Of a stretch of DNA of 64,000 nucleotides, positions 7,954 to 16,049 are shown piece after piece (within the stretch, counting starts at the first letter, position 1; every line of letters starts with the position of its first letter). Source of the DNA: Flavobacterium haoranii. Its GTDB lineage: Bacteria > Bacteroidota > Bacteroidia > Flavobacteriales > Flavobacteriaceae. The notes beneath the pieces are model-generated. The model saw nothing but the letters and a program-made list of their open reading frames with translations, had not been told where the DNA came from and searched no databases. The position numbers and the translations under genes were made by a program. The stretch spans positions 248,001-312,000 of the forward strand of contig NZ_CP045292.1 of NCBI RefSeq assembly GCF_009363055.1, written 5' to 3'.

Positions 7954-9414
7954 ATGTCAAAAATAGTAATATTAGGAGCTGGAATTGCAGGACATACTGC
8001 TGCTTCACATTTAAGAAGAAAACTTTCGGAAGAACATGAGGTTTTGGTAGTTTCTCCTAACAGAAATTACCAATGGGTACCCTCAAATATTTGGGTAGGA
8101 ATAGGAAGAATGAAACGCGAAGATGTAATTTTTCCACTTGAACCATTATATAAAAGAAAAGGAATAGGATATAAGCAAGCTAAAGCAATTTCATTTCATC
8201 CTGAAGGCGATATTTCAGAATTAAAACCTTATATTTTAGTTGAAGGAGTTTTTGGTGATAACTTAGGGAAGCAAGAAAAAGTTACCTATGATTATCTAAT
8301 CAACGCAACTGGGCCAAAATTAGCTTTCGATTTAACAGAAGGATTATTGCCAGCTACAAATAAAGTGTATTCCGTATGTACTTATGATCATGCAGAGCAT
8401 GCATCGGAAGCTTTACATAAGTTAATTGATACTTTAAAAAAATCTGATCATAAAGTTAAAATATTAATTGGTACTGGTCACCCTAAAGCAACTTGTCAAG
8501 GTGCCGCATTTGAATATATCCTAAACGTGGAAAAAGAATTGCAAAAATTTGGTGTTCGCGACAAAGCAGAAATTACTTGGATTTCAAACGAATACGAATT
8601 AGGAGATTTTGGTATGGATGGTATGTTGATGGAATATAATGGATTCAACATGAAATCTAAAGATATGGTCGAAATGATTTTTGAAGATCGTGGAATTAAA
8701 TGGATTTTAGAAGCAGGTGTAACAAAAGTTGAAGATGGATTGGTTCATTATGAAAACTTAGATGGTGAATTTAAAACTGAAAGTTTCGATTTCGGAATGT
8801 TAATTCCTGCATTTTCAGGACACGGTTTTCAAGCTTATGATAAAGAAGGACAGAATATTACCGATAAATTATTTAAAGGTTTTATGATTGTAGATGCTGA
8901 TTATACATCAAAGCCTTATGAAGAATGGACGGTTCAAGATTGGCCAGAAACCTATCAAAACCCTTCATATAAAAATATTTTTGCACCAGGAATTGCTTTT
9001 GCACCACCACATTCTATTTCTAAACCTAGAAAAAGTAAGAATGGAACAGAAATTTTTCCTTCGCCACCGCGTACAGGAATGCCTTCAGGAATTACAGCAA
9101 AATTAGTAGCTGATAATATTATAGATTCAATCAAGTTAGGTAAAGAATCATTACATCATAAAGGGTCTTTAGGAAACATGGGGGCAGCTTGTATTGCTTC
9201 TGCTGGTTACGGAATTACACAAGGTAGCGGTGTTTCAATCACAACTTATCCTATTGTTCCAGATTATAAAAAATACCCAAAAACTCAAGGACGCGATATT
9301 AATAAAACCTTTGGCGATATAGGTTTAGCAGGACATTGGGTAAAATTAGCATTACACTATGCTTTTATCTGGAAAGCAAAAATGAAGCCATTTTGGTGGT
9401 TAATTCCTGAATAA
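7954..9414 (+). CDS. Sulfide:quinone oxidoreductase-like flavoprotein
   Basis: A 486-residue FAD-dependent oxidoreductase of the SQR/flavocytochrome c sulfide dehydrogenase superfamily. The N-terminal FAD-binding motif is IVILGAGIAGHTAA, with the second strand LINATGPKL. Three cysteines sit where SQR enzymes carry theirs: Cys142 (VYSVCTYDHAEHA), Cys181 in the TCQGAAFEY signature, and Cys413 (NMGAACIASAGYG). The C-terminus is amphipathic and aromatic (MKPFWWLIPE), suiting attachment to the membrane. It would oxidise sulfide to sulfane sulfur and pass electrons to quinone, then to the cytochrome bd encoded just upstream. Substrate is inferred from the cysteines and context. Confidence 0.78.
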   Translation: MSKIVILGAGIAGHTAASHLRRKLSEEHEVLVVSPNRNYQWVPSNIWVGIGRMKREDVIFPLEPLYKRKGIGYKQAKAISFHPEGDISELKPYILVEGVFGDNLGKQEKVTYDYLINATGPKLAFDLTEGLLPATNKVYSVCTYDHAEHASEALHKLIDTLKKSDHKVKILIGTGHPKATCQGAAFEYILNVEKELQKFGVRDKAEITWISNEYELGDFGMDGMLMEYNGFNMKSKDMVEMIFEDRGIKWILEAGVTKVEDGLVHYENLDGEFKTESFDFGMLIPAFSGHGFQAYDKEGQNITDKLFKGFMIVDADYTSKPYEEWTVQDWPETYQNPSYKNIFAPGIAFAPPHSISKPRKSKNGTEIFPSPPRTGMPSGITAKLVADNIIDSIKLGKESLHHKGSLGNMGAACIASAGYGITQGSGVSITTYPIVPDYKKYPKTQGRDINKTFGDIGLAGHWVKLALHYAFIWKAKMKPFWWLIPE

Positions 9415-9427
9415 AAAAAATAAAATT

Positions 9428-9556
9428 ATGACACAAAGAATATCAAAAGCACAAAAGCGTAAAATGCAGAATCCACTTTTGCAATTGTTTAAATTCTTCT
9501 ATTTAAATGTTAGAATTTTAAAAATTGTTGCGGGCGGTCATGGAGGAACGCGATAA
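9428..9556 (+). CDS. 42-residue basic small protein downstream of the SQR-like gene
   Basis: A short open frame with an ATG 14 bases after the SQR-like stop. The predicted protein is basic at the N-terminus (TQRISKAQKRKMQNP), has an amphipathic or hydrophobic middle (LLQLFKFFYLNVRILKIVAG) and ends in GGHGGTR. Composition and position in the same transcription unit, before a terminator, support a real gene. It may be a membrane-associated partner of the flavoprotein. I do not recognise a family. Confidence 0.55.
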   Translation: MTQRISKAQKRKMQNPLLQLFKFFYLNVRILKIVAGGHGGTR

Positions 9557-9603
9557 TAACACATCGTCATTGTTGATGATTGTTTTTAGTTTTATTGGTT
9601 AGT

Positions 9604-9638
9604 ACGAAAGCATCTTTTTAGGTGCTTTCGTCTTTTTT
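9604..9638 (+). terminator. Rho-independent terminator
   Basis: Stem ACGAAAGCA / TGCTTTCGT around a short loop, followed by a T run to 9638. It closes the SQR-like transcription unit. Confidence 0.85.
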
Positions 9639-9704
9639 GTAATAATGGTTACAATTAAGTGTAACTCTTGTTACTGAGTAAGGAAAATTGTCAACCTAAA
9701 TTTG
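9638..9704 (+). promoter_or_regulatory. Tandem Crp/Fnr-type operators plus -7 box of the RND efflux operon
   Basis: Two operators lie in phase: TGTAA-N6-TTACA at 9638-9653 (centre 9645.5) and TGTAA-N6-TTACT at 9660-9675 (centre 9667.5), exactly 22 bp apart. A consensus -7 box, TAAATTTG, lies at 9697-9704. The proximal site is centred 36.5 bp from the end of the -7 box. The half-sites between the two also form GTTACA-ATTAAG-TGTAAC. Confidence 0.75.
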
Positions 9705-9720
9705 CTAAAAAATAATAACG

Positions 9721-11031
9721 ATGAACAAAGTAAAATTAAGTCTTGCAATTATTATCTCAACAGGATTAAGTGTAGTAGCTCAAGATACTTTATCAGTCTC
9801 TAAGAGCGATGTACTTGAAAAAGTGAATGATAAAAATTTGCAAATAAAAATTGCAGAAAAAGCATTCAAATCTGCTCAAGCTGATTATCGTCAGTCGAAT
9901 GCTTTGTTTATGCCAAACATTTCGGCGTCACACACAGCAATTACAACTACAAACCCTTTAATGGCTTTTGGTTCAAAATTAAATCAGGAAATTTTAACAA
10001 TGAATGATTTTAATCCAGCTCTGCTAAATGACCCTGAACATGTTGAAAATTTTGCTACGATGATTGAAGTGCAACAACCGTTAATCAATTTAGATGGTTT
10101 GTACGAAAGAAAAGCAGCAAAAGCAAAGATGGATGCAATGAGTTTGCAAACGGAACGCACAAAAGAGTATTTACAGTTAGAAGTTTCAAAAGCGTATATG
10201 CAATTACAATTAGCGTACAAAGCAGTTGGTGTTTTAACAAAAGCTAATGAAACAGCTCAAGGAAACTTAAAAATGGTAGAAAACTACTTCAAAAATGGAA
10301 TGCTTCAAAAAACAGATTTATTAGATGTACAAGTTAGAGTTAATGAAGTAGCGAATCAATTACAATATGCAAAAAGTAATGTAAAAAATGCTTCAGATTA
10401 CTTAGGGTTTCTTTTGAATGAAGATATGAAAGAGAAGGTTTTTAAACCTACAGAAACTTTAGAAAATGAAATTCAAGTTGAGGAAATGGTAGCAACTATT
10501 TCTGAAAACAGAAAAGATATTCAAGCGATGGATAAAGCAACAGAAGCGTACGGGAAAATGTTCCAATCTACAAAATTAGGTTTCCTACCAAGATTAAACG
10601 CCTTTGGGAATTACCAAATGTATGATGACAAATTATTCGGAACTTCTGCAAAAGGATATTTATTAGGTGCTCAATTATCATGGAACGTGTTTGATGGTTA
10701 TAAAAGCATTGGTAAAAACCAAAAAGCAAAAGCCGATTTCCAAAAAGCTGAATCCGAAGCCGAACAATATAAAAAACAAAGTCAGCTAGAATTGAACAAA
10801 ACCAATCGTCAATTAGCCGATGCTGAAAATAAAGTGAACTTATCAAAATTAGCATTCGAACAAGCACAAGAATCATACAGAATTCGTAAAAATAGATTCG
10901 AACAAGGTTTAGAAAAAACAACCGATTTATTAATGGCGGAAACCCAACAATCAAAAAAAGAATTAGAGTTTTTACAAGCTGTTTTCGAATATAATTTCAC
11001 TAAACAATACCAAAAATTTTTAACTAACTAA
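9721..11031 (+). CDS. TolC family outer membrane efflux protein
   Basis: A 436-residue outer membrane factor. It has a signal peptide (MNKVKLSLAIIISTGLSVVA, then Q) and the two repeated OEP domains with long coiled-coil helices, for example the stretch from SKAYMQLQLAYKAVGVLTKA and the C-terminal KTTDLLMAETQQSKKELEF. It would form the outer membrane channel for the RND pump encoded downstream. It is the first gene of a five-gene operon (tolC-type, membrane fusion, RND, PII-like, DUF2892) driven by the tandem operators upstream. Confidence 0.9.
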   Translation: MNKVKLSLAIIISTGLSVVAQDTLSVSKSDVLEKVNDKNLQIKIAEKAFKSAQADYRQSNALFMPNISASHTAITTTNPLMAFGSKLNQEILTMNDFNPALLNDPEHVENFATMIEVQQPLINLDGLYERKAAKAKMDAMSLQTERTKEYLQLEVSKAYMQLQLAYKAVGVLTKANETAQGNLKMVENYFKNGMLQKTDLLDVQVRVNEVANQLQYAKSNVKNASDYLGFLLNEDMKEKVFKPTETLENEIQVEEMVATISENRKDIQAMDKATEAYGKMFQSTKLGFLPRLNAFGNYQMYDDKLFGTSAKGYLLGAQLSWNVFDGYKSIGKNQKAKADFQKAESEAEQYKKQSQLELNKTNRQLADAENKVNLSKLAFEQAQESYRIRKNRFEQGLEKTTDLLMAETQQSKKELEFLQAVFEYNFTKQYQKFLTN

Positions 11032-11038
11032 ATGAGTT

Positions 11039-11065
11039 TGTCACATCGAGCGGAGTCAAGATGTT
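11039..11065. repeat. Short dispersed repeat (GAGCGGAGTC core)
   Basis: TGTCACATCGAGCGGAGTC followed by AAGATGTTT sits in the gap between the efflux tolC-type and fusion protein genes. It shares its core with the two copies inside prmC and the longer element before hisS. ACATC at one end and GATGT at the other are inverted. Confidence 0.8.
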
Positions 11066-11087
11066 TAAGACTAAAAATAATAGAAAT

Positions 11088-12170
11088 ATGAAAAAAACAA
11101 TCGCAATATTAATAGTAACTTCTACATTATTAATTTCTTGTGGAGGTGATAAAAGAGAAGAAGTAGCTACTTTACCAGCAATTGCAGTAAAAGTAGCTGG
11201 TATATCAGAAACAGACTCAAGTCCATACGTTTCAGCAAGTGGAAAAATCGAAGCAGAAAACAGTGCTAATTTAAGTACGCGTATGATGGGATTTGTTACA
11301 AAAGTAAATGTAAAAGTCGGACAAAAAGTTACAAAAGGACAATTATTAGTTTCGGTAAACAATACCGATTTACAAGCTAAAAAAGCACAAGTAGATGCTT
11401 CTATTATTCAAGCACAAGCTGCTTATAATAATGCGAAAAAAGATTATGATCGTTTCGTGAATTTATTTGCACAACAAAGTGCTTCGCAAAAAGAATTAGA
11501 CGATATGACGGCTCGCTACGAAATGGCTAAAGCTGGTTTAGAAGCTGCAAAACAAATGCGAAATGAAATCAATGCTCAGTTTGCCTATTCAAATATTTCA
11601 GCGCCTTTTAATGGAGTTGTAACAAATACTTTCGTAAAAGAAGGTGATATGGCAAATCCAGGAATGCCTTTAGTAAGCGTTGAAGGTGCCAAAAAATTGC
11701 AAGTAACAGCGATGGTTTCTGAAAGTGATATTGCTTCAATTACTAACGGAATGAAAGTAAAAGTTTTAGTAAAATCATTAGGAACTGAAGTAAATGGAAC
11801 AGTAAGCGAAGTAAGTTTATCTGCTAAAAATACAGGCGGACAATATTTAGTAAAAATCGATTTAGATAAAACGGATGCTAAAATCTTATCAGGGATGTTT
11901 GTAAATGTTCAATTTCCAGTGGAAAAGAAAGCAAATGTTACTACATCAGATGTGGTTTTAGTTCCAGAAAGTGCATTAGTGAAACAAGGTCAGTTAACAG
12001 GGATTTACACGATTGGCGCAAATAATACAGCCATCTTACGTTGGTTGCGTTTAGGAAAGACTTTTGGAAACCAAGTAGAGGTATTGTCAGGTTTAAACAA
12101 TAAAGAACAATACATTGTTTCTGCTGAAGGTAAGTTATTCAATGGTGCTAAAATTCAATTAGCCAATTAA
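11088..12170 (+). CDS. RND efflux periplasmic adaptor (membrane fusion) lipoprotein
   Basis: A 360-residue HlyD-like adaptor. The lipobox LLISC near residue 20 predicts a lipoprotein held in the membrane. Domains in order are barrel-sandwich half one (GKIEAENSANLSTRMMGFVT), an alpha-helical hairpin (about residues 100-160), the second half (ISAPFNGVVTNTFVKEGDM), then beta-barrel and membrane-proximal domains. The start at 11088 is chosen because an upstream in-frame ATG lies inside the dispersed repeat. It links the RND pump to the outer membrane channel. Confidence 0.9.
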   Translation: MKKTIAILIVTSTLLISCGGDKREEVATLPAIAVKVAGISETDSSPYVSASGKIEAENSANLSTRMMGFVTKVNVKVGQKVTKGQLLVSVNNTDLQAKKAQVDASIIQAQAAYNNAKKDYDRFVNLFAQQSASQKELDDMTARYEMAKAGLEAAKQMRNEINAQFAYSNISAPFNGVVTNTFVKEGDMANPGMPLVSVEGAKKLQVTAMVSESDIASITNGMKVKVLVKSLGTEVNGTVSEVSLSAKNTGGQYLVKIDLDKTDAKILSGMFVNVQFPVEKKANVTTSDVVLVPESALVKQGQLTGIYTIGANNTAILRWLRLGKTFGNQVEVLSGLNNKEQYIVSAEGKLFNGAKIQLAN

Positions 12171-12236
12171 TCAATATGTCATTTAGCCAATTTTAATTGA
12201 CACATAGACAAATTGACAAATTAACACATTAAGATT

Positions 12237-15200
12237 ATGCAAGAAGGTATTTCAGGTAAAATAGCCAATTTTTTCATCAATTCGAAACTAACCATTTTAT
12301 TAATGGTAGCGTTGATGATTATTGGATCCTATAGTTCGTTCTTAATTCCAAGGGAAGAAGAACCACAAATTAACGTTCCTATGGCCGATGTTATGGTCAT
12401 GTATCCAGGAGCAAATCCAAGTGAAGTTGAAAGTAGAGTAGTTAAACCACTTGAGAAAATCATTGGAAACATCAAAGGAGTTGAACATATTCACAGTATG
12501 GCATTTAACGGCTATTCGATGATGGTAGTTCAATTCTATGTAGGTGAAAACAGCGAAGATTCGTATGTGAAATTATACGATGAGTTAATGAAACACCAAG
12601 ACATGTTTCCAGAAGGTGTAATGCAACCAATGGTTAAAACACGTTCTATTGACGATGTTCCTATGCTTGGTTTAACACTATGGAGTGAAAACTATGATGA
12701 TTTTCAATTACGTCAATTAGCAGAAGAAGTTACGAATGAAATTGAAAAAGTAAAAGATGTTGCCATTACAAAAGAAATTGGTGGTAGAACACGAGAGCTA
12801 AAAGTAGTTTTAGATAAAGATAAAATGGCTGAAAACGGTGTAGATGCATTGAGCATTATGCAAATGGTTAAAGCCAATAACGGAAGTTCACAATCAGGGT
12901 CTTTTGTGCAAAATGATCAAGAATATTTAGTTACTACGGGTAAGTTTTTAGCAAATAAAGAAGATGTTGAGAATTTAGTTGTAGGTGTGAACAAAAACAT
13001 GCCTGTTTATTTAAAACAAGTAGCGACTATTCAAGATGGACCACAAACTCCAAAGAATTATGTTTCTTTTGGATACGGAAAAGCTAATGAGAATTTCAAA
13101 TCTCACAATTCTGAATATCCAGCGGTAACCATTTCTGTTGCCAAAGTAAAAGGAGCCGATGCGATGAAGATTTCAGAGAAAATCTTAACGCATGTTGAAG
13201 AACTAAAGAAAAACTTAATTCCGTCTGATGTTCATGTAGAAATTACACGTAACTATGGAGAAACAGCATCACACAAAGTAGGTGAGTTGTTATTACACTT
13301 AGGTGTTGCCATTTTAGCAGTAACTGTTTTAGTAATGCTAGCTATGGGCTGGAGAGGCGGATTAGTGGTTTTCTTCTCCGTTCCGTTAACGTTTGCACTA
13401 ACGCTTTTCAGTTATTACATGTTAGGTTATACCTTAAATCGAATCACCCTTTTTGCCCTAGTATTCGTTGTTGGTATTGTCGTTGACGATAGTATTATCA
13501 TTGCCGAAAATATGCACAGGCACTTTAAAATGAAGCGCCTACCGTTTAAACAAGCAGCTATTTACGCTATTAATGAAGTAGGAAACCCTACAATTTTAGC
13601 AACGTTTACAGTAATCGCAGCAATTTTACCAATGGCTTTCGTAAGTGGTATGATGGGGCCTTATATGAGTCCGATGCCAATTGGAGCGTCAATCGCGATG
13701 ATGTTGTCTTTATTCGTAGCCTTAACAGTTACACCGTATTTAGGCTATCACTTGTTACAAGAAAAAGATGAGCAAGAACATAAAGAAGAACAAGGATTGG
13801 AAACTTCATGGATTTTCAAAATATATAAAAAGTTTGAAGAGCCATTATTGAATAGTTCAGCGAAGAGAAACGTAATGTTTGCCATTACAATCTTCTTATT
13901 ACTAGGTTCTGTTGCAATGTTCTTTACCAAATCGGTGGCGGTAAAAATGTTACCTTTTGATAATAAAAACGAATTCCAAGTGGTAATCGATATGCCAGAA
14001 GGAACAACTTTAGAAAGAACGGCTGCAGTTACAAAAGAAATTGCGCAATATCTTTCTACAGTTCCAGAAGTGGTAGATTATCAAAATTACATTGGAGCTT
14101 CTGCACCAATAACATTCAACGGTTTAGTGCGTCATTATGATATGCGTGGCGGAAGTAATATGGCTGATATTCAAGTGAATTTGTTACACAAAGAAGACAG
14201 AGATTTACAAAGTCATGACATAGCAAAATTAGTTCGTCCAGAGGTACAAAAAATTGCAAAGAAATATGGTGCCAATGTAAAAATTGTTGAAGTTCCGCCA
14301 GGACCACCAGTGTTGTCAACTTTGGTTGCTGAGGTTTACGGACCAGATTATAAACAACAAATTGAAGTGGCCAATCAAGTAAAAGGAATTCTTGAAAATA
14401 CTTCAGACGTCGTTGATATCGATTGGATGGTTGAAGCACCACAAGTTGAATACAAATTAGAAGTAGATAAAGAAAAAGCAATGCTAAACGGAATTGCACC
14501 ACAACAGGTAGTTGGAAATTTAACATATCTACTTCGTGAGATGCCAGTTTCAAATTTATATGATGAGCGTTCTGTTGATCCTGTTGGAATTGTATTAGCA
14601 TTAGACGATTCTGAAAAAACATCATTACAAGATATTCAAAATTTAAAAATTAAAGGAAGTCAAGGTAATGTTGTTCCTGTAAGTGATTTGGTAAAAGTAA
14701 AAGTTGATACGTTACAAAATGCAATTTATCGCAAAGACCAAAAAAGAGTAGTATACGTTTTAGCCGATATGGCTGGAGCTTTGGAAAGTCCAGTATATGC
14801 AATCTTAGGAATGAACGAGAAATTACAAGAAATGAAATTACCTAAAGGTTATGCTGTAAATGAAATTTACATGGGTCAACCTGATTCTGAAAATGATTTT
14901 ACAGTAAAATGGGATGGAGAATGGCAAATTACTTTAGAAGTTTTCCGTGATTTAGGAGCTGCTTTCTTAGTCGTAATTATAGTAATTTATATGTTGATTG
15001 TTGGTTGGTTTCAAAACTTTAAAACGCCAATTGTAATGATGGTTGCTATTCCACTTTCACTGGTTGGGATTGTATTGGGTCACTGGTTATTAGGAGCATT
15101 CTTCACCGCAACTTCTTTTATCGGAATGATTGCTTTAGCGGGAGTAATGGTTCGAAACTCCGTCTTGTTAATCGACTTTATCGAGATTCGTTTAAATGAT

Positions 15201-15434
15201 GGAATTCCAATGAAACAAGCTATTATTGAAGCTGGTGCAGTAAGAACAACACCAATTCTATTAACAACAGGAGCGGTTGTAATTGGAGCATCAATCATAT
15301 TATTTGATCCAATTTTCCAAGGATTAGCCATTTCGTTAGTTGCTGGAGCGATTGTATCAACTTTACTAACATTAATTGTAGTTCCATTGATTTATTACAT
15401 CACAGAGCGTAAAAAATGGGAAAACAATAATTAA
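12237..15434 (+). CDS. RND family efflux transporter permease
   Basis: A 1065-residue inner membrane pump of the AcrB/CusA/MdtB superfamily, driven by proton uptake. Visible features are the N-terminal membrane segment followed by FLIPREEEPQINVP, the periplasmic porter domain, a membrane block with VFVVGIVVDDSIIIAENMHR that carries the conserved acidic pair (DD) of proton relay, the second porter domain, and a C-terminal block with AGVMVRNSVLLIDFIE. The cargo is not evident. The operon shares its operator type with cydAB and the SQR-like gene. Confidence 0.93.
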   Translation: MQEGISGKIANFFINSKLTILLMVALMIIGSYSSFLIPREEEPQINVPMADVMVMYPGANPSEVESRVVKPLEKIIGNIKGVEHIHSMAFNGYSMMVVQFYVGENSEDSYVKLYDELMKHQDMFPEGVMQPMVKTRSIDDVPMLGLTLWSENYDDFQLRQLAEEVTNEIEKVKDVAITKEIGGRTRELKVVLDKDKMAENGVDALSIMQMVKANNGSSQSGSFVQNDQEYLVTTGKFLANKEDVENLVVGVNKNMPVYLKQVATIQDGPQTPKNYVSFGYGKANENFKSHNSEYPAVTISVAKVKGADAMKISEKILTHVEELKKNLIPSDVHVEITRNYGETASHKVGELLLHLGVAILAVTVLVMLAMGWRGGLVVFFSVPLTFALTLFSYYMLGYTLNRITLFALVFVVGIVVDDSIIIAENMHRHFKMKRLPFKQAAIYAINEVGNPTILATFTVIAAILPMAFVSGMMGPYMSPMPIGASIAMMLSLFVALTVTPYLGYHLLQEKDEQEHKEEQGLETSWIFKIYKKFEEPLLNSSAKRNVMFAITIFLLLGSVAMFFTKSVAVKMLPFDNKNEFQVVIDMPEGTTLERTAAVTKEIAQYLSTVPEVVDYQNYIGASAPITFNGLVRHYDMRGGSNMADIQVNLLHKEDRDLQSHDIAKLVRPEVQKIAKKYGANVKIVEVPPGPPVLSTLVAEVYGPDYKQQIEVANQVKGILENTSDVVDIDWMVEAPQVEYKLEVDKEKAMLNGIAPQQVVGNLTYLLREMPVSNLYDERSVDPVGIVLALDDSEKTSLQDIQNLKIKGSQGNVVPVSDLVKVKVDTLQNAIYRKDQKRVVYVLADMAGALESPVYAILGMNEKLQEMKLPKGYAVNEIYMGQPDSENDFTVKWDGEWQITLEVFRDLGAAFLVVIIVIYMLIVGWFQNFKTPIVMMVAIPLSLVGIVLGHWLLGAFFTATSFIGMIALAGVMVRNSVLLIDFIEIRLNDGIPMKQAIIEAGAVRTTPILLTTGAVVIGASIILFDPIFQGLAISLVAGAIVSTLLTLIVVPLIYYITERKKWENNN

Positions 15435-15445
15435 AAATTAAGCAT

Positions 15446-15751
15446 ATGAAATTAGTAGTTATTACAGCTATAGCTGAGTTTGACAAAGAAGTTAAAAAAA
15501 TGCTTAAAGAAGCAAAAGTTTTGTCCTATTCGTATCGTGATGTAAAAGGATATCGAGATAGTACAGAAGATGCAGTTGAAACCAATTGGTTTGGTTCCGA
15601 AATGAACGAAACAGAATCAGTAGTTTTCTTTGCATTTGTTCAAAAACAAAATGTAGAAGCTATTTTCGATTCAGTAGAAAAATTTAATTTAAAACAAGAA
15701 ACAATTTCACATATTCACGCAGCAGTTTTATCTGTTGAAAAACACAATTAA
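15446..15751 (+). CDS. PII-like / DUF3240-type small protein linked to RND efflux
   Basis: A 101-residue protein with an alternating beta-alpha-beta pattern (KLVVITAIAEF, VKGYRDSTEDAVETNW, ESVVFFAFVQKQNVEAIFDS, ISHIHAAVLSVEK) like the ferredoxin-fold PII and DUF3240 proteins found at the end of efflux operons. It starts 11 bases after the RND gene and probably binds or senses the transported compound or modulates the pump. The family call is by fold pattern and context only. Confidence 0.6.
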   Translation: MKLVVITAIAEFDKEVKKMLKEAKVLSYSYRDVKGYRDSTEDAVETNWFGSEMNETESVVFFAFVQKQNVEAIFDSVEKFNLKQETISHIHAAVLSVEKHN

Positions 15752-15752
15752 A

Positions 15753-15941
15753 ATGATAAATAGAATAATAAGAGCAATTGCCGGAGCCTTCATAATTATA
15801 AGTGTCCTTTTAGCAATGTATGTTAACCAAAATTGGTTGTGGTTTACCATTTTTGTAGGCGCTAATTTGTTACAATCATCCATTACAAAATGGTGCTTAA
15901 TGGAAGATATACTTCGAAAAGTTTTTAAAATTAAAGATTGA
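15753..15941 (+). CDS. DUF2892 (YgaP-like) membrane protein
   Basis: A 62-residue protein with the DUF2892 pattern: MINRIIRAIAGAFIIISVLL, a second membrane segment (WLWFTIFVGANLLQSSIT) and the conserved KWCLMEDILRKV tail with one cysteine. The start is the ATG at 15753, two bases after the PII-like stop; an in-frame TTG 18 bases upstream overlaps that gene. DUF2892 segments are often joined to or encoded beside rhodaneses. It is the last gene of the efflux operon and the second such small membrane protein in this region. Confidence 0.75.
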   Translation: MINRIIRAIAGAFIIISVLLAMYVNQNWLWFTIFVGANLLQSSITKWCLMEDILRKVFKIKD

Positions 15942-15947
15942 TTTTTG

Positions 15948-15973
15948 AATCCCAACTTCGGTTGGGATTTTTT
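15948..15973 (+). terminator. Rho-independent terminator with TTCG loop
   Basis: Perfect 9-bp stem AATCCCAAC / GTTGGGATT closed by a TTCG tetraloop and followed by T residues. It ends the RND operon. Confidence 0.92.
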
Positions 15974-15996
15974 CTTTTGTATAAAGAAAGTAAACT

Positions 15997-16027
15997 TTTG
16001 AAACTATTATCTAAAATACTATCTTTG
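15997..16027 (+). promoter_or_regulatory. Consensus Bacteroidetes promoter of ffh
   Basis: TTTG at 15997-16000, 19 bases, then TATCTTTG at 16020-16027. This matches the Bacteroidetes housekeeping sigma consensus TTTG-N19-TAnnTTTG. Confidence 0.82.
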
Positions 16028-16049
16028 CAGCTTACAAAAATTAGACAAG

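Noticed and set aside
14116-14625. 169-codon open frame on the minus strand
   Set aside because: It lies wholly opposite the RND permease and its translation is low in complexity, so it is a shadow frame.
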